64,000 bases of DNA from Icerya purchasi (Eukaryota; Arthropoda; Insecta; Hemiptera; Monophlebidae), in contig CM077115.1 in NCBI GenBank assembly GCA_039619475.1, forward strand, positions 158,075,774 through 158,139,773, in the 5' to 3' direction. How positions within the stretch are numbered: the stretch's first letter is position 1; each line of letters starts with the position of its first letter. A program made the position numbers and the translations under genes. Below the pieces are notes generated by a model. That model made no database searches, was not told the DNA's origin, and worked only from the letters and a program-made list of their open reading frames with translations. Shown here one piece after another: positions 24,301-34,900 of this stretch.

Positions 24301-25076
24301 ATTGAAAAATCAGAATTTATTTCATAGATAACGATTTACACAATAGTATATTTGTTATAAATTTTTATTTACTATTTTAAAGTGCTGATTATAAATGTTG
24401 AGGATATTTTTTTTAAATTTTAAAATACGCGTATTTTATAGATAACATCAGTACATTTTTATAGCTATATGATAATTGTGAATTCGGTACAAGCCATTGC
24501 ATATACCATATACAAATAGTAGATATTTCATAATAAATAACACTTACGCGGGAAGTAAAGACACTGGTACGCATAAAGAAAACGCTGATGTTCAGACGTC
24601 AATGATGTCAGTACTTACCATTTTCATATTTGCTTACAATTGCCGTGAAATTTTTGCAACATGATAAATATATCCTTGGGATATTTTTAAGTTCCTGATG
24701 ATTTTAAATCGTGAATCTGAACGATTTTTTAGACTTTTCACCAAAAAACTTTAACTTTAGTGTCTTTTAACTTACAAAACACACACTAGTTTCAAAGCTA
24801 TTTTCTACGTTCAATCTGTTCTTCAGCATAGCTACGTACTTACTGCATAATTATGGCTACAGCTGGTTCTTTAACTTGAAGGATTTTTTTTTTCTTTGTT
24901 AATAAGATAAACATTATTTCATTAGTATTAATACAAATATTGTTTACATTTTGATTAAATTCTTTATTAGAATGAAATTGATCCAGCTATCTGTAAAATG
25001 TCAGTTCTTATAAATTGCATCGGTTATCTTAAAATATTTATTTTTTCGAACAAAAAAAAAATAAAAAAGCAATATT
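24301..25076. other. No gene recognised; downstream of RtcB
   Basis: AT-rich sequence that should include the RtcB 3' UTR and polyadenylation site (read leftward from 25076). I see nothing else. Confidence 0.5.
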
Positions 25077-26554
25077 TTATCCTTTAATAACTCCAATCGG
25101 TTTCAATTTTAGAGTTTTCTTACTGATTCCAGCTGCGTGACAAGTTTCAATAACATCAGTAACGTTTTTATACGATTCTGGAGCTTCTTCCATCACCAGT
25201 TTTGGAGATGCTACTCTTATAGATATACCCATATCTTTTAATTTGCGCAACACATCCTTGGAGTCAAGATTACGCCGTGACTGTGCTCTAGATAAAGCAC
25301 GGCCCTGAAACAAACATTGAACGCATAATTATAATAAATTCAAACCGTTTGAGCGAATAATTTTCAGTACTGGTTTTTTATTGCTTTATTATTATTATTG
25401 TTATCATGCCTTTAATTATTGGTTAACCATAAAATCTTTTCTTTGCAAAACTCGCATTAAATAAAACTTTAAGTAAACAAGATTTCGTTCAATTTTTAGT
25501 CAAGAAATCTTCTCGGAAATAATAGACAAAATATTCTCGTCAGTAACGTTCGGCTTAGTGTATTGTGAACCTTATTTTCATAATCGCCAATACACTGCCA
25601 AAGGTATGGATAACCTACTTCAAATATCGTGTCTTCTCATTTGTACGTTATTGTTGTACACATGCCGCAACAATATTCTATATGCAACGTAGATATATAC
25701 AAAACTATACTTAAAACTAATTTTAACCGCTAGTTATTGTGATATAAATGTAGTTAAGGTGTACGTATACTTATACATCAACTCGTGCGCATATGAAGAT
25801 ATGTGTGGAGGTTTTCCACTGTCTTCCACAAATATCCTGTTTTATTTCCTTTTAACTGGTACAGATGTTTATAAAATATTAGCTTTTTTGTAATCTTTCC
25901 AAATTCAAGATTTGTTTAAAAAAAATTTTTTTACTAATATGTAATGAAAATTGTTAAAAAAAAGTAAGAAAGTATTGTTCCGATGTTTAGATTAAAATTT
26001 CTTGCGTTTTGCAGTTTCCCATTAAAAATAAGCATAAATTTTTATATATATTTATTTTAATTAATGCATATTATTGGTACTGTAATGCAAGTATTTGATG
26101 ATAATTTCATTTTAGACACATTAAAAACCAAATTCTCACTTCTGTCAATGTATAAAGCTATTTTGAGCCTTAAATAATGTATTTTTACACTTAGAAAGGA
26201 TACTTTAAGACTGTAATTTTCGATTTTTTGTTGTCTTTTTTTTTTTTTTAATTTAGACAGAGCAAGTTCAAAAACGTTTTAAAATATCTACATTATTACT
26301 AATTCAGTTCATTTTCTACAATGCTGGCAATTAAGACTGTTCGATTAATAAAAATCATTTTGAATATATTTGTTCATAAATATACTCACCGCACCGTGAC
26401 AAGTTGAACCAAATGTTTCTTTCATTCCCTCTTTAGTTCCAGTTAAAACGTACGAACAAGTGCCCATAGTTCCACCTATTAGAACCGGTTGTCCCGTTGA
26501 CTGGTAATCTGCAGGTATTAGTGGATGTTCTGGAGGAAATGCTCTAGTCGAACC
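25077..26554 (-). CDS. RtcB: RNA-splicing ligase RtcB, last two exons
   Basis: RtcB joins RNA 2',3'-cyclic phosphate to 5'-OH ends; in animals it ligates tRNA halves and the XBP1-type mRNA in a complex with other subunits. Exons on the minus strand are 26554-26390 (55 codons) and 25304-25077 (75 codons plus TAA), with a 1085-bp intron in phase 0 (donor GTGAGT, acceptor TTTCAG). The first begins [18 protein letters not shown] and includes [18 protein letters not shown] and TCHGA; joined to [13 protein letters not shown] it makes HGAGR, whose His is the known guanylylated residue of the family. The end KPIGVIKG matches the family C-terminus with its active-site Lys. No stops or oddities, so it looks functional. 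About the first 380 residues are missing; no matching exon is seen between 26555 and 64000. Confidence 0.95.
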
Positions 26555-27315
26555 CTGAAATTACAAATTCAATTTCAAAATGTTAAAGGTAATAATATAC
26601 ACAATGCAAAGTTATCTGACTAGATTAAGTGAAAACCCCCAAAACGCATATTAAAATGATATTCACAAGCATTAGCAATATATGTGTAATTTTCATAATT
26701 TTAAGTTTAAACTATTACCCCACTAATTACAATATACCAGACTTGATTAGATATAAATAGGCTGATTCACATAATTAAATAAACAGATGAAAATATAAAA
26801 AAAGATTAAATTTCAAATGTATAACACAAGCATATTTATTCGAAGATCCTTCAATTTCAAATATCAACTATTAATGCTGAATACTGTATAAATGAAATAA
26901 TTGAACATATATTAAAAATAGTAATTTTACAATAAAGTAATAAGAATATTAAGCAACGTTTTGCACATGACCAATGTTTTAATGGAAATATAATAGAATT
27001 TCTGATATATATATTTCTATAAAATAATTTTCAAGCATTAAATTAATATCTCCTTAAAATTTTTTGGGAATCGTTTTTTATATTCACTTATTATCTCCAG
27101 TAATCTACTGTTGCAATTTCAGCGTGCTGGTAATAACGTAGGAAATCTTTTTTTTAAATTTACGTCTAACACTGCAGTTCTTTTTCTTGATTTTGAAAAA
27201 AAAAACTATATTCAAACTCGAAAGAGAAATAAAAAAGATCTAAAATTTTTATATGTAGCAAACAGACCGAGAAAAAAACATGCCCAATTTATGAACATAA
27301 CAGAAAACAAATAGC
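26555..27315. other. Presumed RtcB intron, no gene seen
   Basis: AT-rich. A 67-codon plus-strand frame at 27111-27314 is Lys/Asn-rich and resembles nothing I know. Confidence 0.55.
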
Positions 27316-27560
27316 TTAAGGATAACTTTTCTTAATTTGTGAATCAAGATCACAAAGCTCACCAGCCATCATTGCTGCGCCGTTATAGATCTGAGCAGTT
27401 AATTTTTCCTCACATTTAAGGTCTTCTAAAATATCAGAAAATTTTTCAGCCAAATAATAAACACTTCCATCATTACGTTCCAAAAATGTAAAAATATTTC
27501 TTCGACATCTTCAATCTTTATTACATATCGAAGTGTACTTTATAGTAGCGATTTTGTAGC
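27316..27560 (-). pseudogene. hAT-derived (DUF4371/ZMYM-like) protein fragment
   Basis: The minus strand reads STLRYVIKIEDVEEIFLHF, then after a frameshift DGSVYYLAEKFSDILEDLKC and EEKLTAQIYNGAAMMAGEL, ending SQIKKSYP and a stop. The pattern KLxxQxYDGAxxMxGxxxGxQxxIKxxYP is characteristic of the DUF4371 region in hAT transposases and domesticated relatives such as ZMYM proteins. Asp of YDGA is Asn here. It is a short, shifted scrap and not a working gene. Confidence 0.6.
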
Positions 27561-28009
27561 AACATCTGTTATTTTATGTGTTATAAATGATACAAAAAAT
27601 TATTTAGATAATTTCATCTTTATTTCATTTACCATCATCTCTGAAATAAATATAATGATATTATTTTGAATACCGCACAATAATCCAGAAAAAACCCGTT
27701 CAGTCGAGTAATTTTCTAAGTCACTGTGAAATTCGTTAATTCTTTTAATAATTCTATATAATTTCTTCGATTTGTTGAATTTTTCCGTTAATAATCTTCT
27801 CTAAAAGCAAGCTTTCCTAAAAGCGCGCAATTTTTATTATACAATTAAATTTTTTTTTATTTTTTTCCGATTTTCATTTCATAACACTTTCGTAGACATA
27901 TAATCGGGTATTTTTCCATTGAAGCCTGACCGCAGTATCGCAGTCGGCGAAATTAATATATAATTTCGCCTGTGAGTATCCTAATCAAGCCTTAAATGAA
28001 GTCCTTCTT
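27561..28009. other. No gene recognised
   Basis: AT-rich. A weak minus-strand frame near 27640-27830 could be a further part of the hAT-derived fragment, but I cannot support it. Confidence 0.45.
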
Positions 28010-28320
28010 CACCAGCTTTGAAAGAGTAATGGTGTCGCTGCTGACCAGCACCATCTGGATCCGTTAGCTTAATGACCTATCCTGCTAACCTTACCACCTT
28101 AGGTGGCCTACCAGGAGTATACACTCTCGACGATATTGCTTAGTAGGATCGCTAGACATTACTGAGCCCCTCAACTACGACAAGGTGGACCCCAACTGGT
28201 TTGAGCCTACATGAGGCATTAATGAAAGCTCAGGATGAAACAACATGGAGGAAAATGCGGCGGTTTCATAACACCACCACGCTCTCCTGAGGTTTCAAGG
28301 AAGAAGAAGAATAGATTTTC
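28010..28320 (+). mobile_element. Candidate LINE 3' end with GAAGAAGAA tail
   Basis: This 300-base block is far richer in G and C than its surroundings. The plus strand reads LTTLGGLPGVYTLDDIA and, in the same frame after stops, EALMKAQDETTWRKMRRFHN, then ends in gaagaagaagaa at about 28300-28311. A short basic C-terminus followed by a trinucleotide tail is typical of LINE 3' ends, and 13836-14121 also has a GAA-rich tail. I cannot assign a family. Confidence 0.4.
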
Positions 28321-28695
28321 TTTATACGCCTGAACTGATAAACGGATATGTTAACTTAAGCAGTTTTCAATACGAGTTCTTTCAAACTGTTTAAGTTGTT
28401 TTAAAGAAATAATGTGAATAATCGATAATTTATGGCGCTTTATGCAGATTATTCAGATCATCAGAGCTATTTGCATTTCATACACTTTATTTTTCGGATA
28501 AATAAAATCCGAGGTCAGAATAATTTTTTTATCTTCTCACAACCGCAAAATTAAATTTGTTTGAAAATGGCGATTAAATATTTTATGCCACTGTAATGTT
28601 GTAATCAAATTTTCTGAACTAGGCGTTGGTCTATCATTTCGAATAATAAAAAGTAAATTTCAACACTTATTAACAATTATATATATAATTTTTTT

Positions 28696-28798
28696 AAATC
28701 CCCGACGCGTTTCGAAGCAAACACTTCATGTTCACGGGAGTAATTAATAATTACTCCTGTGAACATGAAGTGTTTGCTTCGAAACGCGTCGGGGATTT
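28696..28798. repeat. Near-perfect palindrome, 50-bp arms
   Basis: Arms 28696-28745 and 28749-28798 are complementary with one mismatch and a 3-base loop. They contain GACGCGTTTCGAAGC and ACACTTCATGTTCAC. AT-rich sequence outside continues the symmetry imperfectly to about 28678 and 28820. No coding content; probably a foldback element or the product of an inverted duplication. Confidence 0.9.
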
Positions 28799-28990
28799 GA
28801 AAATTATACATATATAATTGTTTAATTAAATGTTAAAAATTTATTTTTTGTCATAACTATATTGTTAACAATGTGTCTAAATAATAAATACAGTGATAAT
28901 AAAAAGTATTTGTTTTGTATAATTCTACTTAACTTTTAGTGTATACTTCATAATGTAATAGTTTAAAAACTATTTCTTCGATTAGTACTG

Positions 28991-29512
28991 ACAAGAAAAG
29001 TACGCGAGTTGTTATTCACAGATTTTGATGAAATTATAATATGTTGCAAAGAATTTAAAAATATTAGACACCTATTTTTTTATCGGCCCATTCGCTGTTT
29101 AAAGAGATGAAAAACACTCCTAAACTTCACCCCCCAAAAACAGTTTTTTCCACCTATCTCAGCTTCAACTTGAGATTGTTTCTTATAAACATAATGATTT
29201 GAATAGCAAGGGTTACACGTCTCCTATTTTTAGGGGGTAAAAAACACATATTTTTCAGCTTAATTTTTTTTTTAAATTTATGAAACAGCTTAAAAAATTA
29301 AAAAAAAACTTGTTCCAAAACATAAAACAAAAATATAAAGTTGACTTATTTCGGTATTTTAATATATACTACCCCCAACGGGCGTAGTAAACCATCCCTA
29401 ATTCAAAGTAACTTTATATATATGTTTCAAGCGAACAAAATTCGTTTAAAATTCATGTATAAGGGTTTTCGAGGTCGCTCATCACGAATCTGATATTAGA
29501 TTTTGTTAATTT
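28991..29512 (+). repeat. Left inverted arm of host element
   Basis: Inverted partner of 62561-63101. Shared landmarks include the AATTTCATCAAAATCTGTGA end, the TTTAAAGAGATG tract near 29099, GGAACAAGTTTTTT (inverted near 29310), and AACAAAATCTAATATCAGAT (inverted near 29490-29508). Confidence 0.85.
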
Positions 29513-29964
29513 TTTTTTTTTTTGAATATTTATTCATATACGAAATAAATCTAAACCTCTTTTCAAATATATATCGAAAGAAAACTAAATAGTTATTTGT
29601 TTTGCACACGTATATTAATGATAAAACTTTTATATTTTTCAGACAAAGTTCTAATCAATTTTCACCATAATTATGCCATTAAAAATAGAAAATACAATTT
29701 TTTATTTGATACAATTGTTTTTCAATTGTTTTAAAAACATACTGAAAAAGAAATACATTTATTTGATTTTAATTGTATATATAGTAATGTATATTTTAAT
29801 TGAAGTTTTCCACAATACACAAAAATTATTTTGTATGACTATAAAATATCAACTTAAACCTATTGCTTTTTAATAATTATCTTTCTCAAACAGAACAAGT
29901 CAAAAAATAGTATTATTATAATCACTAATAATAATAATACTATTTAATTTTTTTTTCTACTCTT
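29513..29964. other. Unique inner part of host element
   Basis: AT-rich sequence between the left arm and the first S unit, found once in the window. The plus-strand frame at 29673-29873 is low-complexity and not convincing as a gene. It ends ctactctt directly before the first S unit. Confidence 0.6.
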
Positions 29965-30189
29965 GCATATTAATATTTTATTTTTACATACATCTTTGAT
30001 AAACTTTTTGTATACATTAACTATTTAAGATATTAATTGAGATAGTTGTAAAAAAGTAAAGGATTGAAAAATAAAAATTAATTATAGAAATCAATGGAGC
30101 TACAATTAAATATAAAATTCGACACGACGACATTCACTCGCAAATAACTTCATTTAATGAATAAAATATGGTTTTCATAGAACAGCATA

Positions 30190-30454
30190 GTTATTTGGCA
30201 AAATAATTGTATAAAATATAATTTTAAACGAATTTAACGGCCACAATACGTGTTACCATCCGTATTGCAACACCAAAACTGAGAGCTTAAAGTGTTTTAT
30301 CTTTACATTTCGAAAATAAATAATTTTTTTTTTTTAAATTTCAAATAAAATATTTTTGGTCCCCACTTTTGGTGTTTTCGTAGGGATGGTAACACCTATT
30401 GTGGAAGTTAAATTCGTCTAAAGTTGTATTTTATACAATTATATTGCCATATAA
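30190..30454. repeat. Foldback inside S, about 92-bp arms
   Basis: Arms 30190-30282 and 30362-30454 are imperfect reverse complements (landmarks ACGAATTTAAC, CACAATA, GTGTTACCATCC and ACACCAAAA). The loop of about 80 bases is AT-rich. Found in all 17 S copies, so it predates the array. MITE-like, with no target duplication seen. Confidence 0.8.
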
Positions 30455-30544
30455 ATATTCTTTTATAAAAGCAATATGAGATTTTGATGTGAGTTCTCAT
30501 GTGAGATTTTTTTTGATAGAGATACAATAGGCCCAGGACCTTTC

Positions 30545-30756
30545 TTGGGTTTAGGAGTTTAGGATATAAAAAATTTGTTCATTGACACGTCCATGGTTTA
30601 AAGGTTGTGTGGTTTGATTCACAGATCTCGACTTACTTGGGGTTTAGGAGTTTAGGATTAAAAAAAAACAGGCCTTCGGCCTGCCTGGGGTTTAGATGTT
30701 TGTGATTTTATAAACCAGGACTACAAATCGTTAGGGGTCTAGGGGTTTAGGGTTAA
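30545..30756. repeat. GGGTTTAG-type motif cluster in S
   Basis: gggtttaggagtttagga occurs near 30546 and again near 30640, ggggtttagatg near 30687, and aggggtttagggttaag near 30740. These are degenerate internal repeats tens of bases apart. They resemble telomere-type repeats, but the period is irregular and the insect telomere unit TTAGG is not tandem here. Confidence 0.6.
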
Positions 30757-31148
30757 GTGGACAGGTTTTGGCCTATCTAGGGTTGTTTATGTATGGATCA
30801 TTGGTTCATTAGGATGCACAATTTACACTTCGTATTTGTAATTAGGGTCCTTGGACACTTTTCCAGACAAGTTTTAATGCCAAGTAAAATATATTTGACT
30901 TTTTTTTTTGTCTAATCAGATCCGCTATTATAAATCTTTAATGTCGAATTTGCAATTCGTTACCAGCGACATCGAAAACAACAATGATAAAGTTTTTACG
31001 TAAATTAAATTTTTTGTGATATTTCCATCTGCCAATCTAAATTAACAAAATCTAATATCAGATTTGCGATGAACAACCTTGAAAAACCCTATATACGAAT
31101 TTTAAAAGAATTTTGTTCGCTTGAAACATATGTATAAAGTTACTTTGT

Positions 31149-31170
31149 ATTATTATTATTATTATTATTA
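31149..31170 (-). repeat. Trinucleotide 3' tail of the RTE-type LINE
   Basis: ATT repeated about seven times on the plus strand, i.e. an AAT tail after the stop codon of the minus-strand LINE frame and a short 3' UTR of about 50 bases. Short 3' UTRs ending in a microsatellite are characteristic of RTE-clade elements. The tail joins directly to the end of S. Same length in the copies I compared. Confidence 0.85.
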
Positions 31171-31939
31171 GCCATAAGTATATTTCTATATAATATAATC
31201 TTAAATTATAAGTAATACTATTAGCCCTTATATCGGGCAAAGGCCTCCCTCAAACGTGCCCATTCACGCCGGTCCCAGGCTACTCTTTGATAATGTTTAT
31301 GTCCTAACATTTTAGAAATATTATCGTCCCACCTTAATTTTTGTCTTCCTCTTTTTCGTTTGTTATAAAGACTCCAGTCCGTTACAATCTTTGTCCATTT
31401 ATCGCCTCCAATCCTAGCTATATGTCCCGTCCAGTCCCATTTTTGTCTCTTTATTATTCTATTAAAAATACTAGTATTGTTAAGTTTATTCCTGATGTCT
31501 TTATGTTTAATTTTATCCTTTAGTCTAACGCCTAACATCGACCTCTCTACTGCCTTCTGCAGTCTTTCTATTTTATTTTCTAAATTTGTAGATAAGGTCC
31601 AAGTCTGACAACCATAAGTAAGGGTGGGTACTACACAGCTGTTTAGTATTGCACATTTTAGACTATTACTATATGGGCCTTTAAAGATATGTTTTAAGGA
31701 CCAATATTTCTGCCAGGTAAGTACAATTCTACGTTCCACCACCTTTATTGTTCTATTATCCGCCGAAATTAATTGACCTAGATAAATAATATTGTCAAGT
31801 CTTTCAATCCTCTTGTTATCCAATCTTATTTCTTTATTCAAACTCCCATTTGACACCCATTTTGTTTTTTCTAAATTTATACTTAAACCTGCCTCTTTTC
31901 CTGCTTCGTTGAGTTCGTTTAGCATACTCTGTAATGCAT
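31150..31939 (-). pseudogene. RTE-type LINE C-terminal fragment (R segment, copy 1 of 16)
   Basis: The frame 31925-31221 encodes 234 residues; the homologous reading begins a few codons earlier (ALQSMLNELNEAG). Landmarks in order are LSINLEKTKW, IIYLGQLIS, YGCQTWTL, QKWDWTGHIARIGG, KRKRGRQKLRWDDNI and AWDRREWARLREAF, the region after the polymerase core in RTE-clade ORF2. The endonuclease and catalytic YxDD parts are absent, so it is a 5'-truncated relic. The other copies end (stop codon) at 33191, 35161, 37131, 39101, 41071, 43041, 45011, 46981, 48951, 50921, 52891, 54861, 56831, 58801 and 60771. All keep the frame open; only the copy at 48951-49655 has an amino-acid change (Arg to His in VVERR). 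Confidence 0.9.
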
Positions 31940-34900
31940 ATTAATATTTTATTTTTACATACATCTTTGATAAACTTTTTGTATACATTAACTATTTAAG
32001 ATATTAATTGAGATAGTTGTAAAAAAGTAAAGGATTGAAAAATAAAAATTAATTATAGAAATCAATGGAGCTACAATTAAATATAAAAATCGACACGATG
32101 ACATTCATTCGCAAATAACTTCATTTAATGAATAAAATATGGTTTTTATAGAACAGCATAGTTATTTGGCAAAATAATTGTATAAAATATAATTTTAAAC
32201 GAATTTAACGGCCACAATACGTGTTACCATCCGTATTGCAACACCAAAACTGAGAGCTTAAAGTGTTTTATCTTTACATTTCGAAAATAAATAATTTTTT
32301 TTTTTAAATTTCAAATAAAATATTTTTGGTCCCCACTTTTGGTGTTTTCGTAGGGATGGTAACACCTATTGTGGAAGTTAAATTCGTCTAAAGTTGTATT
32401 TTATACAATTATATTGCCATATAAATATTCTTTTATAAAAGCAATATGAGATTTTGATGTGAGTTCTCATGTGAGATTTTTTTTGATAGAGATACAATAG
32501 GCCCAGGACCTTTCTTGGGTTTAGGAGTTTAGGATATAAAAAATTTGTTCATTGACACGTCCATGGTTTAAAGGTTGTGTGGTTTGATTCACAGATCTCG
32601 ACTTACTTGGGGTTTAGGAGTTTAGGATTAAAAAAAAACAGGCCTTCGGCCTGCCTGGGGTTTAGATGTTTGTGATTTTATAAACCAGGACTACAAATCG
32701 TTAGGGGTCTAGGGGTTTAGGGTTAAGCGGACAGGTTTTGGCCTATCTAGGGTTGTTTATGTATGGATCATTGGTTCATTAGGATGCACAATTTACACTT
32801 CGTATTTGTAATTAGGGTCCTTGGACACTTTTCCAGACAAGTTTTAATGCCAAGTAAAATATATTTGACTTTTTTTTTTGTCTAATCAGATCCGCTATTA
32901 TAAATCTTTAATGTCGAATTTGCAATTCGTTACCAGCGACATCGAAAACAACAATGATAAAGTTTTTACGTAAATTAAATTTTTTGTGATATTTCCATCT
33001 GCCAATCTAAATTAACAAAATCTAATATCAGATTTGCGATGAACAACCTTGAAAAACCCTATATACGAATTTTAAAAGAATTTTGTTCGCTTGAAACATA
33101 TGTATAAAGTTACTTTGTATTATTATTATTATTATTATTAGCCATAAGTATATTTCTATATAATATAATCTTAAATTATAAGTAATACTATTAGCCCTTA
33201 TATCGGGCAAAGGCCTCCCTCAAACGTGCCCATTCACGCCGGTCCCAGGCTACTCTTTGATAATGTTTATGTCCTAACATTTTAGAAATATTATCGTCCC
33301 ACCTTAATTTTTGTCTTCCTCTTTTTCGTTTGTTATAAAGACTCCAGTCCGTTACAATCTTTGTCCATTTATCGCCTCCAATCCTAGCTATATGTCCCGT
33401 CCAGTCCCATTTTTGTCTCTTTATTATTCTATTAAAAATACTAGTATTGTTAAGTTTATTCCTGATGTCTTTATGTTTAATTTTATCCTTTAGTCTAACG
33501 CCTAACATCGACCTCTCTACTGCCTTCTGCAGTCTTTCTATTTTATTTTCTAAATTTGTAGATAAGGTCCAAGTCTGACAACCATAAGTAAGGGTGGGTA
33601 CTACACAGCTGTTTAGTATTGCACATTTTAGACTATTACTATATGGGCCTTTAAAGATATGTTTTAAGGACCAATATTTCTGCCAGGTAAGTACAATTCT
33701 ACGTTCCACCACCTTTATTGTTCTATTATCCGCCGAAATTAATTGACCTAGATAAATAATATTGTCAAGTCTTTCAATCCTCTTGTTATCCAATCTTATT
33801 TCTTTATTCAAACTCCCATTTGACACCCATTTTGTTTTTTCTAAATTTATACTTAAACCTGCCTCTTTTCCTGCTTCGTTGAGTTCGTTTAGCATACTCT
33901 GTAATGCATATTAATATTTTATTTTTACATACATCTTTGATAAACTTTTTGTATACATTAACTATTTAAGATATTAATTGAGATAGTTGTAAAAAAGTAA
34001 AGGATTGAAAAATAAAAATTAATTATAGAAATCAATGGAGCTACAATTAAATATAAAAATCGACACGATGACATTCATTCGCAAATAACTTCATTTAATG
34101 AATAAAATATGGTTTTTATAGAACAGCATAGTTATTTGGCAAAATAATTGTATAAAATATAATTTTAAACGAATTTAACGGCCACAATACGTGTTACCAT
34201 CCATATTGCAACACCAAAACTGAGAGCTTAAAGTGTTTTATCTTTACATTTCGAAAATAAATAATTTTTTTTTTTAAATTTCAAATAAAATATTTTTGGT
34301 CCCCACTTTTGGTGTTTTCGTAGGGATGGTAACACCTATTGTGGAAGTTAAATTCGTCTAAAGTTGTATTTTATACAATTATATTGCCATATAAATATTC
34401 TTTTATAAAAGCAATATGAGATTTTGATGTGAGTTCTCATGTGAGATTTTTTTTGATAGAGATACAATAGGCCCAGGACCTTTCTTGGGTTTAGGAGTTT
34501 AGGATATAAAAAATTTGTTCATTGACACGTCCATGGTTTAAAGGTTGTGTGGTTTGATTCACAGATCTCGACTTACTTGGGGTTTAGGAGTTTAGGATTA
34601 AAAAAAAACAGGCCTTCGGCCTGCCTGGGGTTTAGATGTTTGTGATTTTATAAACCAGGACTACAAATCGTTAGGGGTCTAGGGGTTTAGGGTTAAGCGG
34701 ACAGGTTTTGGCCTATCTAGGGTTGTTTATGTATGGATCATTGGTTCATTAGGATGCACAATTTACACTTCGTATTTGTAATTAGGGTCCTTGGACACTT
34801 TTCCAGACAAGTTTTAATGCCAAGTAAAATATATTTGACTTTTTTTTTTGTCTAATCAGATCCGCTATTATAAATCTTTAATGTCGAATTTGCAATTCGT

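Larger units (their letters stand above)
29965..31148. repeat. S segment (first of 17)
   Basis: Non-coding part of the unit, beginning gcatattaatattttattt and ending tactttgta. Its last 110 bases are part of the host element's right inverted arm (same as 62561-62672). It holds a 265-bp foldback (30190-30454), a cluster of GGGTTTAG motifs (30545-30756) and the hairpin CAGGCCTTCGGCCTG (30669-30683). This first copy is the most divergent, with 12 instead of 11 T, aaaattc for aaaaatc near 30118, and aagtgg for aagcgg near 30757. Confidence 0.9.

Noticed and set aside
30600..30640. RNA polymerase III B-box-like GGTTTGATTCA in S
   Set aside because: No A box at a suitable distance and the match is imperfect.
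30545..30756. Telomere sequence
   Set aside because: Motifs are irregular, spaced by tens of bases and not tandem TTAGG; the block is internal and flanked by transposon sequence.
31341..31523. 60-codon plus-strand frames repeated in every unit, and the 60-codon minus-strand frame at the S/R junction
   Set aside because: The first is the antisense shadow of the LINE frame; the second covers the ATT tail and S sequence. Their recurrence only reflects the tandem repeat.
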